In this document: positions 27,999 through 35,350 of the stretch, one piece after another | Layout of the letters: each line of letters starts with the position of its first letter | How positions within the stretch are numbered: position 1 is the first letter of the stretch | The notes under the pieces: generated by a model | Databases searched by the model: none | Seen by the model: only the letters and a program-made list of their open reading frames with translations | What the model was told of the DNA's origin: nothing | Origin: Acidimicrobiales bacterium | GTDB lineage: Bacteria > Actinomycetota > Acidimicrobiia > Acidimicrobiales > DATDAH01 | Direction of reading: 5' to 3' | NCBI GenBank assembly: GCA_016794585.1 | Contig: JAEUJM010000005.1 | Location: forward strand, 124,001-188,000 | DNA: 64,000 nucleotides | Made by a program: the position numbers and the translations under genes

Positions 27999-28568
27999 AT
28001 CGCGATCTGGCTCACCGACGAGGAGCACGGCGTGCTCGAGGCTGCACTCGAGCGGCTGTTCCCGGCCGACGACGAGGGCGCCCCCGGGGCGCGTGCCGCC
28101 GGTGTGGCCGACTACGTCGACGGCCTGCTCGGCGCGTTCCTCGTCGATCCGCCCCGCATCTGGGCAGGGGGCCCCTTCTCCGGGCGCCACGGGGGCGAGG
28201 ACGGGTTCTCCCGCTTCACTCCCCTCAGCCGGATCGAGGAGCTGGCGTGGCGCACCCGGATCGAGGGCTCGCAGGGGATCCCCGAGCGGGAGTGGAACGG
28301 CCCCGTCGTCGGCTGGCAGCAGCGCTACCGGGCCGGGCTCGCCGCCTTGGGCCCGGACTTCGTCACCCTCGCCGGCGAGGACCAGGACCAGCGCCTCGCC
28401 GCCGACTCAGGGTTCCGGGACCTGCTGCACACCCATGGCTGCGAGGGCCTCTACGGAGACCCGGTCTACGGCGGCAACCGGGACGGCGCCGGCTGGCGGT
28501 CGATCGGCTTCGCCGGCGACAGCCAGCCCCGGGGCTACACCGCGGTGGAGGTCACGGGACGTGACTGA
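27999..28568 (+). CDS. Gluconate 2-dehydrogenase subunit 3-like protein
   Basis: Small partner of a GMC oxidoreductase. From the first canonical start (GTG 28032) the product is 178 aa. The 11 codons before it (from 27999) read IAIWLTDEEHG, which continues the helix LTDEEHGVLEAALERLFPAD typical of this family, yet no ATG/GTG/TTG occurs between the in-frame TAA at 27987 and 28032. The start is therefore either a rare ATC at 27999 or GTG 28032. Known relatives chaperone or escort the FAD subunit and often have a Tat signal; none is present here, so the complex is probably cytoplasmic. It overlaps the next gene by 8 bases. Confidence 0.7.
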   Translation: MAIWLTDEEHGVLEAALERLFPADDEGAPGARAAGVADYVDGLLGAFLVDPPRIWAGGPFSGRHGGEDGFSRFTPLSRIEELAWRTRIEGSQGIPEREWNGPVVGWQQRYRAGLAALGPDFVTLAGEDQDQRLAADSGFRDLLHTHGCEGLYGDPVYGGNRDGAGWRSIGFAGDSQPRGYTAVEVTGRD

Positions 28569-30264
28569 CCTCGACGCCGACGCCGTCATCGTCGGGTCCG
28601 GCCCAGGCGGGTCGACCGCCGCAGAGGTGCTGACCGCGGCGGGCTGGTCGGTGGTGCTGCTGGAGAAGGGCCGCAACCACCTCATCGACACCGAGCCGCC
28701 CTACGCGCCCCGGCACGAGTTCTCGAACGACGAGCTGAAGTTCTCGTTCCGCCACTTCCTCGGGCCCGACCCCCTGGCCGAGCCCCGCACCTTCCGGCGT
28801 ACCGAGGCCGACGGCAACCGCATCTTCACCGGCGACGTGAACAACCTGCCCTCCACCGTGGGCGGGGGCGGCACCCACGCCGACGGCAAGCTCCCCCGCT
28901 TCCGGGAGGAGGACTTCGCCCTGCTGAGCGAGCGGGGGCCGGTGGACGGGGCGGCCGTGGCGGACTGGCCCATCACCTACGACGACCTCGAACCGCACTA
29001 CGCCGCCGTCGAGGCGGCCATCGGCGTCGCGGGCGACGCCGATGCCAACCCGTTCGCGGCCTGGCGGTCCGGTCCGTACCCGATGCCCCCCGGCCCCGAC
29101 ATGTTCGGGGCCACCCTCTCGGTGCCGGCCGCCGAGCGCCACGGCCTGCACCCGTACCGGGCCCCCACCGGCGCCAACAGCGTCCCCTACGACGGCCGGC
29201 CCGCCTGCAACGACTGCGGGTTCTGCGGGTACTACGGCTGCCCCACCCACGCCAAGGGCGACCCCATCGCCATGCTCCAGCGGGCGCTGCGCACCGGCCG
29301 CTGCGACCTGCGGGCCGAGTCCCACGTCACCGAGGTGCTGCTCGACTCCTCGGGGCGCCGCACCACCGGCGTGCGCTACCTCGATGCCCGCGGCGCCGTC
29401 CAGGAGGTCCGCGCCGCCCACGTGGTGCTGGCGGCCGGTGCCTTCGAGACGCCCCGGCTGCTCCTGTCGTGTGGGGTGGGCAACTCGTCCGGGCTCGTCG
29501 GGCGCCACCTCATGTACCACTTCCAGACCTTCACGGTCGGCGCCTTCCCCTTCTCGCTGCACGCCGAGCGCGGCCGTTCGGTCACCCACCTCCACGACGA
29601 CTTCTGCGTGCCCACCGCCGACGACCTCGCCGCGGCCCGCGCCGCCGGCCTGCCGTGGTTCCGGGGCGGCATCGTCGAGCACGGTGGGGCGGCCCACCCG
29701 GTCCAGGAGGCACTCACCTACCCGAGCGGGCCGCTCCACAACGTGGCCATGCGCGACTCGTCGCTACGCGACCGCTTGTGGGTGTTCACCATGCAGGGGG
29801 AGGATCTGCCCCAGCCGGGCAACCGGGTGGACCTCGACCCCGCCGTGCGGGACGTCTGGGGCCGTCCTGCGGGTCGGGCCACGTACGCCCCCCACCGCCA
29901 CGAGCTCGTCGCGTCGGACCACTGGTCGCCGGTCCTCGAACAGGTGCTGCTCGACGCCGGCGCCGAGTGGTCGGTCTCGTCGTCCTCGCCGCCGAGGGAC
30001 GAGCCCGGTGCGACCGCGCACCCGCTCGGCCTCGCACCGGCCTCACGCCACGTGATGGGCACCTGCCGCATGGGGGCGGACCCAGCCACGAGCGTGGTCG
30101 GCCCGGAAGGCCGCTTCCACGACGTCGAGAACCTGCTCTGCGCCGACTCGTCGGTGTTCGTCACCTCCACCGGGTACGGGCCCACCCTGACGCTGGCCGC
30201 GCTGGCCCACCGCACCGCCAGCCTCCTGAGCGGCCGGCACCCGGTGCCGCCGCCCCCCGGCTAG
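28561..30264 (+). CDS. GMC-family FAD oxidoreductase with Cys-rich motif
   Basis: The 567-aa flavoprotein has a dinucleotide-binding motif VGSGPGGSTAAEVL at residues 11-24, the C-terminal GMC block (HVMGTCRMG, then CADSSVFVTSTGYGPTLT) and the likely catalytic His within this domain. Four cysteines (C216, C219, C222, C227; CNDCGFCGYYGC) form a CxxCxxCxxxxC motif that could bind an Fe-S cluster, as in some FAD glucose or gluconate dehydrogenases; this is inference. The GTG start at 28561 lies inside the small-subunit gene, so the two are coupled. Substrate probably a sugar or sterol alcohol; not determinable. Confidence 0.82.
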   Translation: MTDLDADAVIVGSGPGGSTAAEVLTAAGWSVVLLEKGRNHLIDTEPPYAPRHEFSNDELKFSFRHFLGPDPLAEPRTFRRTEADGNRIFTGDVNNLPSTVGGGGTHADGKLPRFREEDFALLSERGPVDGAAVADWPITYDDLEPHYAAVEAAIGVAGDADANPFAAWRSGPYPMPPGPDMFGATLSVPAAERHGLHPYRAPTGANSVPYDGRPACNDCGFCGYYGCPTHAKGDPIAMLQRALRTGRCDLRAESHVTEVLLDSSGRRTTGVRYLDARGAVQEVRAAHVVLAAGAFETPRLLLSCGVGNSSGLVGRHLMYHFQTFTVGAFPFSLHAERGRSVTHLHDDFCVPTADDLAAARAAGLPWFRGGIVEHGGAAHPVQEALTYPSGPLHNVAMRDSSLRDRLWVFTMQGEDLPQPGNRVDLDPAVRDVWGRPAGRATYAPHRHELVASDHWSPVLEQVLLDAGAEWSVSSSSPPRDEPGATAHPLGLAPASRHVMGTCRMGADPATSVVGPEGRFHDVENLLCADSSVFVTSTGYGPTLTLAALAHRTASLLSGRHPVPPPPG

Positions 30265-30307
30265 CCCCGAGCTTTCGGAGCGGTCCTCGCCTGCCGATAG
30301 GTCCACC

Positions 30308-31321
30308 ATGCGATCGGCGATGCGCGTCCTGACCTCGGTGGTCGCCGTCGTCGTCGTGCTGGCCACCGCGGGCGTGGCCATGGCCCGGCTGTCGCCCACG
30401 CCCGCCGCGACCTCCGCCGCCGACGCCGAGGCCCTGAACGCGCTCGACGCCGGCTCGAACGACACCTCGGCGGACGACGCCGGGCCCGAGCCTGCCCCGG
30501 CGGGCTGCACCACGGTCACCATCACGCCCCCGACGTCGGGCGACCACTACCAGGGCGACCTGTGCGTGCCCGAGGGCGAGCACCGCGACGTCGCCATCGT
30601 CCTCGTCCACGGTGGCGGCGGGTTCGGAGGCTCCCGCTCGGACATGGGGGGCTGGGCCCAGGTGTACCAGTACGCGGGCTACGTCACGATCTCGGTGGAC
30701 TACCTGATCTTCGGCCAGACCACCCGGTCGCCCGTGTACCCCGAGCCGGAGCAGGACGTGAAGGCCGCGGTGCAGTACGTCCGCGACCGGGCCGGCGAGC
30801 TCGGTGTCGACATCGACCGGATCGTCGTGCACGGTAGCTCCGCGGGCTCGCGCCTCGGTGGGCAGCTCTACGTCTCGGGGGACGACCCCTACTACTACGG
30901 CGCCGAGATGTGGCCCACCACGCCGTCCCACATCAACGGCTTCATCGGCTTCTACGGCTACTACACGGGCATGTCGGCCGACGAGGAGCGCTACTACGGC
31001 GGGCGGCGCTCGAGCTCGGACCCCGAGGTGCGCGAGCGATGGAAGAAGGCCGACTCGGTGGTGAACGCCGACGGCGCGCACGGGCCGGCGCTGCTCATCC
31101 ACGGCGAGGAGGACGGCGTGATCCCGGTCGGCCAGTCGGAGCGCTTCGCCGCCGCCCTCGAGGCCGCGGGCAAGGACGTCACCACCAAGATCGTGCCGGG
31201 GGCCGACCACGGCTTCGACGTCGTGGACGGCGGCGCGCTCACCGAGGACGGCCGGGCCATCGCCCGGACCGTGCTCGACTGGCTGGACTGGCAGTTCCCG
31301 CAGGGCGCCGCGGATCGCTGA
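30308..31321 (+). CDS. Exported alpha/beta hydrolase
   Basis: The 337-aa protein has an N-terminal hydrophobic signal or anchor segment (about residues 6-26), then a low-complexity linker. A hydrolase domain carries the oxyanion motif HGGGG (His101), the nucleophile elbow GSSAG (Ser178), an Asp in HGEEDGVIP and a His in GADHGFD. It resembles lipase/dienelactone-hydrolase-type enzymes (BD-FAE-like). Secreted or surface-located by inference; substrate unknown. An AGG lies 8 bases before the ATG; a downstream ATG at 30320 is also possible. It ends 35 bases before the convergent trkA gene. Confidence 0.78.
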   Translation: MRSAMRVLTSVVAVVVVLATAGVAMARLSPTPAATSAADAEALNALDAGSNDTSADDAGPEPAPAGCTTVTITPPTSGDHYQGDLCVPEGEHRDVAIVLVHGGGGFGGSRSDMGGWAQVYQYAGYVTISVDYLIFGQTTRSPVYPEPEQDVKAAVQYVRDRAGELGVDIDRIVVHGSSAGSRLGGQLYVSGDDPYYYGAEMWPTTPSHINGFIGFYGYYTGMSADEERYYGGRRSSSDPEVRERWKKADSVVNADGAHGPALLIHGEEDGVIPVGQSERFAAALEAAGKDVTTKIVPGADHGFDVVDGGALTEDGRAIARTVLDWLDWQFPQGAADR

Positions 31322-31326
31322 GGGGA

Positions 31327-31354
31327 CCGGCGGGCGCCGGGTCGGCGGCCGCCG
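31327..31354. terminator. Two short hairpins between convergent genes
   Basis: CCGGCG/CGCCGG (31327-31340, GG loop) and the palindrome CGGCGGCCGCCG (31343-31354) fill the 35-base gap between the hydrolase and trkA stops. They probably act as terminators for both strands. Confidence 0.4.
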
Positions 31355-31356
31355 GG

Positions 31357-32022
31357 TCAGCCTCCGACGAGCAGGGCCTTGACCTGGTCCTCGGAGGCGG
31401 GGGTGATGAGGGCGAGCACCTCGTCGCCACGCTGGAGCACGGTGTCGCCGCGCGGGACCACGACGTGGCGATCGCGCACGACGGCGACGATGCTGGCGTC
31501 ACGCGGAAGGTCGAGGGCGGCGATGGCCACGCCGGCCGCCGGCGAGTCCTCGGCCAGGGTGACCTCGACGAGGCCGGCCTCGCCCTCGGCGAAGTTGAGC
31601 AGCCGGACGAGGGAGCCGACGGAGACCGCCTCCTCCACCAGCGCGGTGAGCAGGTGCGGGGTGGACACCGACACGTCGACGCCCCAGGTCTCGTTGAAGA
31701 GCCAGTGGTTCTGCGGATGGTTCACCCGGGCGACGACCCGGGGCACCGCGAACTCCTGCTTGGCGAGGAGCGAGACGACGAGGTTGTCCTCGTCGTCTCC
31801 GGTCGCCGCCACCATCACGTCGGCCGAGCCGACGCCGGCGTCGCGCAGGACGTTGACCTCGCAGGCGTCGCCGACGAAGACCTCGATCGACGGGAGCTCG
31901 GCCTGCGTGCGCGCGCCGAGGTCGAAGTCCTGCTCGATCAACAAGATGTCGTGGCCGGCACCCTGCAGGTCGGCCGCGATGTAGGTACCGACGTTGCCCG
32001 CGCCGGCGATGGCGATCTTCAC
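31357..32022 (-). CDS. trkA: TrkA-type potassium regulatory protein (second of pair)
   Basis: The 221-aa cytosolic RCK protein has an N-terminal NAD-binding fold (IAIAGAGNVGTYIA, residues 3-16) and a TrkA-C domain (about residues 145-221, ending GDEVLALITPASED). Such proteins gate Trk/Ktr potassium transporters in response to nucleotides. The GTG at 32022 overlaps the stop of the paired trkA gene (GTGA). From memory, the pair corresponds to the ceoB-ceoC pair of mycobacteria. No trkH/ktrB-type channel subunit is visible in the window; the adjacent APC permeases are the plausible partners. Confidence 0.9.
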   Translation of the reverse strand: MKIAIAGAGNVGTYIAADLQGAGHDILLIEQDFDLGARTQAELPSIEVFVGDACEVNVLRDAGVGSADVMVAATGDDEDNLVVSLLAKQEFAVPRVVARVNHPQNHWLFNETWGVDVSVSTPHLLTALVEEAVSVGSLVRLLNFAEGEAGLVEVTLAEDSPAAGVAIAALDLPRDASIVAVVRDRHVVVPRGDTVLQRGDEVLALITPASEDQVKALLVGG

Positions 32023-32684
32023 GACTGGCCTCCAGCGGCGTCGGCGAGGGTGGCGTCGAGCTCCTCGGTGGCGTCCTTGTGCACCATGACGTGCATGGTG
32101 TCGCCGTCGTGGCCGACGGTGTCCGGGTCGACCAGCAGCGGTGAACCGGCCCGCACGAGGGCGACCACCCGGATGCGGGGCGAGAAGCCGACGTCGGCGA
32201 GACGGCGGCCGGCCCAGGCGTCGGGCAGGATGCGCTCGACGAGCAGGAGGTCGCCGGTGGGGTCGGACCACTCGAGGTGGGACTGCTCGGGGAACAGACG
32301 ACGGGTGATCTGCTCGGTCGTCCAGGTGACGGTGGCGACGGTGGCGATGCCCAGGCGTTGGTAGATCACGGCGCGGCGGGGGTCGTAGATGCGGGCCACC
32401 ACGTTTGGCACCTCGAAGTGCTCCCGGGCGATGCGGGCCGTGAGGATGTTCGAGTTGTCACCGGAGGTGACCGCGGCGACGGCGTCGGCCTCCTTGATGC
32501 CGGCGTCCTCGAGGTCGTCCCGGTCGAAGCCCAGGCCGTGGATCGACCGGCCCTGGAACGAGTCGGGCAGACGCCGGAACGAACGGGCGTCCTTGTCGAT
32601 GACCGCGACCGTGTGGCCGCCGCCCTCCAGGTTCCCGGCGAGCTCGGATCCGACCCGGCCGCACCCCACCACGATCACGTGCAT
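32019..32684 (-). CDS. trkA: TrkA-type potassium regulatory protein (first of pair)
   Basis: The 221-aa RCK protein has the same length as its neighbour. Motifs are VIVVGCGRVGSELAG (residues 3-17), VIDKD and a TrkA-C domain from about residue 140. I chose the ATG at 32684, because the Rossmann motif then begins at the expected position; the frame is open to 32813. No good ribosome site is visible; TTGCAT lies 6 bases upstream and could be a -10. It is divergent from the first APC permease (start 32828), so the 143-base gap is probably a shared control region. Confidence 0.9.
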   Translation of the reverse strand: MHVIVVGCGRVGSELAGNLEGGGHTVAVIDKDARSFRRLPDSFQGRSIHGLGFDRDDLEDAGIKEADAVAAVTSGDNSNILTARIAREHFEVPNVVARIYDPRRAVIYQRLGIATVATVTWTTEQITRRLFPEQSHLEWSDPTGDLLLVERILPDAWAGRRLADVGFSPRIRVVALVRAGSPLLVDPDTVGHDGDTMHVMVHKDATEELDATLADAAGGQS

Positions 32685-32827
32685 GGCGCGATGCAACACC
32701 CAATGAGCGGTCCGAGACAACTCGCCCGCTCCCCGCCGGTGCGCGCCAGACCGACCTGTCGCGAACCTTTCCTGCCCCAGGAAGGCCCGATCAGGTGCCG
32801 GCGCGCGGGACATGGTGGACTGGGCCG

Positions 32828-35239
32828 GTGACGACCACCGACTCCCCCGACGTCGCGACCGGCGATGCCACCCGGTCCCGGGTCGCGGATGACGATCGCC
32901 TGACCCCGAAGGCCCTCCCGCCGCGCGTCGAGCTGCCCGAACCGCTGGGTTACCGCTTGAAGAACAAGCTCCTCGGTCCGCCGCTCGACACCGACGAGCT
33001 CCAGCACGAGCGCCTCGGCAAGCCCACCGCCCTCGCGGTGTTCGCCTCGGACAACCTCTCCTCGTCCGCCTACGCCACCGAGGAGATTCTGCGGGTCCTG
33101 ATCCCGGCGGTCGGGGTCGCCGCGTTCTCCCTGGTCGTGCCCCTCACCGGTGCGCTGCTCGGGGTGCTCGCGCTGTTGATCCTCTCCTACCGCCAGACCA
33201 TCAAGGCCTATCCGAGCGCCGGCGGCGCCTATGTCGTCACCAAGGACAACTTCGGCATCGGGCTCGCCCAGGTCTCGGGTGTCGCCCTGCTCATCGGCTA
33301 CATCCTCACCGTGGCCGTGTCGGTCGCGGCCGGCGCGGCGGCGTTGGCGTCGGCCGTCCCTGCGCTCGCCGACTTCGTGGTCCCCATCGCGCTGGGCTTC
33401 ATCGTCCTCGTGTCCTACGGCAACCTCCGTGGCGTCCGCGAGTCGGGCAAGCTCTTCGCCGCTCCCACCTACTTCTTCATGCTCAACATCGCGGTGCTGC
33501 TCCTCGTGGGCATCACCCGGCTGGTCGCCGGCGATCTCCCGCAGGCGACGGTCGAGCCGGAGATGATCCCGGCCGGGGTGGGGGCCGACGACGTGTTGTT
33601 CTACGGCGCCGGGCTCTTCGTCATCCTGCGGGCCTTCGCGTCCGGCGGCGCCGCGGTCACCGGCGTCGAGGCCATCTCCAACGGCGTCCCCGCGTTCAAG
33701 GAGCCGTCGTGGCGCAACGCCCGCACCACGCTCGTGATCATGGGCGTCGCCCTCGGCGCCATGTTCCTCGGCATCTCGGTGTTGGCGGCCGAGGTGGAGG
33801 CCCGGCCGTTCCTCGAGGGCACGCCCACGGTGCTCAGCCAGATCGGCGAGCTGGTCTACGGCTCGTCGGGCCTCGGCCACCTGCTGTACCTCTCCCTCCA
33901 GGCCGGCACCGTGCTCATCCTCGTGCTCGCGTCGAACACGAGCTACGCGGACTTCCCCCGCCTGGCCAGCTTCGCCGCCGGCGACGCGTTCCTCCCGCGT
34001 CAGCTCACCACCCGCGGCCACCGCCTCGTGTTCTCCAACGGCATCCTCGCCCTGTCGGCGGTGTCGATCCTCCTGGTGGTCGCCACCCAGGCCAAGGTCG
34101 AGCGCCTCATCCCGCTGTACGCCATCGGCGTGTTCACCGGCTTCACGCTGTCGCAGGCCGGCATGGCCAAGCACCACCTCCGCCACAAAGCGCCGGGCTG
34201 GCGCCGTGGCTTCGCCATCAACGGCGTGGGCGCCGCGGTGTCGCTGCTGGTCGCGCTCGTCACCGGCATCACCAAGTTCACCGAGGGCGCGTGGGTCGTC
34301 GTCACCGTCGTCCCCCTGGTGGTGTGGCTGCTCTTCCGCCTCAACCGCCAGTACGTCGAGGAGGAGACCGAGCTCGAGCACGACGCCCACCTCGCCGCGG
34401 AAGCACCCATCCTGCGGCGCCACGTGGTGATCGTCCTCGTCGACCGCCTCGACGTCGCCGCCGCGCGGGCCATCCAGTACGCCCGCACCCTCGCCCCCGA
34501 CGAGCTGCGCGCCGTGCACTTCGACCTCGACCCGCTGCGCACCGCCCGCCTCGCCGAGCGCTGGCGCTCGCTCGGCCTCACCCGACTCACCCTCGACATC
34601 ATCGAGTGCCAGGACCGCCGGGTGACGAAAGCCGCGGCCGAGGTGGCCGCCCAGTCGCTCGTCGACGGCGAGACCGAGGTGAGCGTGCTGATTCCCCGCC
34701 GGGAGTACCGCCGCGGTTGGCACCGGCTCCTGCACGACCGCACCTCGGACAAGATGGCGGCGACGCTGTCGAGCCTCCCGCACTGCAACGTCACGGTGGT
34801 GCCCTACCACCTCGGCCGTTGTCGGACCGAGATCGCCACCACCGACCTGGGCAGCCGCGCCGGGCGCCGGAGCGGGCGCGCCGCCGCCCGCGAGGACGCA
34901 CAGGTGGACCGCCTGCTCGCCTCCCCTGCGACGGCCACGCCCCGGGCGGACGGCAGCATCCCCATCGCCGCCGTGCGCCATCGCGAGCGCGTCTTCGTCG
35001 ACGGAAAAGTCCGGCGCATGCGCGTGCAGCCGTGGGCCGGCGTGTCCACCCTCGAGTGCACGCTGACCGACGACACCGGCGCGCTCACCATCGTGTTCCT
35101 CGGCCGCCGCCACATCCCCGGCATCGAGACCGGCGCCCGCCTCGCGGTGAGCGGCGTGGTGGGTGAGCACAACGGCAATCTCGCCATCCTCAACCCCGTG
35201 TACGAGCTCCAGGCCAAGGCCGGCGCGGACCACTCATAG
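32828..35239 (+). CDS. APC-superfamily permease with cytoplasmic and OB-fold domains (copy 1)
   Basis: The 803-aa protein has an N-terminal cytosolic segment (about residues 1-60), then about 12 membrane helices (about 65-515) with APC-type motifs (SAYATEEILR, YPSAGGAYVVTKDNFG, SGGAAVTGVEAISNG). Next is a soluble domain (about 535-690; RHVVIVLVDRLDVAAARAIQYAR) of KimA/USP-like kind. The last about 90 residues (DGKVRRMRVQPWAG, LTDDTGALTIVFLGRRHIPGI, GVVGEHNGNLAILNP) look like a nucleic-acid-type OB-fold. Known relatives such as KimA import K+ under c-di-AMP control. GTG at 32828 chosen; the frame opens at 32795. Confidence 0.8.
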   Translation: MTTTDSPDVATGDATRSRVADDDRLTPKALPPRVELPEPLGYRLKNKLLGPPLDTDELQHERLGKPTALAVFASDNLSSSAYATEEILRVLIPAVGVAAFSLVVPLTGALLGVLALLILSYRQTIKAYPSAGGAYVVTKDNFGIGLAQVSGVALLIGYILTVAVSVAAGAAALASAVPALADFVVPIALGFIVLVSYGNLRGVRESGKLFAAPTYFFMLNIAVLLLVGITRLVAGDLPQATVEPEMIPAGVGADDVLFYGAGLFVILRAFASGGAAVTGVEAISNGVPAFKEPSWRNARTTLVIMGVALGAMFLGISVLAAEVEARPFLEGTPTVLSQIGELVYGSSGLGHLLYLSLQAGTVLILVLASNTSYADFPRLASFAAGDAFLPRQLTTRGHRLVFSNGILALSAVSILLVVATQAKVERLIPLYAIGVFTGFTLSQAGMAKHHLRHKAPGWRRGFAINGVGAAVSLLVALVTGITKFTEGAWVVVTVVPLVVWLLFRLNRQYVEEETELEHDAHLAAEAPILRRHVVIVLVDRLDVAAARAIQYARTLAPDELRAVHFDLDPLRTARLAERWRSLGLTRLTLDIIECQDRRVTKAAAEVAAQSLVDGETEVSVLIPRREYRRGWHRLLHDRTSDKMAATLSSLPHCNVTVVPYHLGRCRTEIATTDLGSRAGRRSGRAAAREDAQVDRLLASPATATPRADGSIPIAAVRHRERVFVDGKVRRMRVQPWAGVSTLECTLTDDTGALTIVFLGRRHIPGIETGARLAVSGVVGEHNGNLAILNPVYELQAKAGADHS

Positions 35240-35285
35240 CCCGCCGGCTCGGCCCAGCCCGGCCGTGGCGCGCAGGCGCCGATGA

Positions 35286-35306
35286 GATATTGACGGGATC
35301 TTGACG
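35286..35306 (+). promoter_or_regulatory. GAT(A/C)TTGACG direct repeat with 11-bp period
   Basis: GATATTGACG (35286-35295) and GATCTTGACG (35297-35306) differ at one base and are spaced exactly 11 bp, one helical turn, 45-65 bases before the second permease start. The core matches the CTGACG repeat near kdp. Confidence 0.5.
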
Positions 35307-35350
35307 CGGCGAGCTTGCCGCCGGTGCGCCGAGCGGTATCGACTGGCTGG

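Noticed and set aside
35240-35350. c-di-AMP (ydaO-type) riboswitch before permease copy 2
   Set aside because: The gap is only 111 bases and shows no recognisable riboswitch core; the tandem repeat is the only structured signal.
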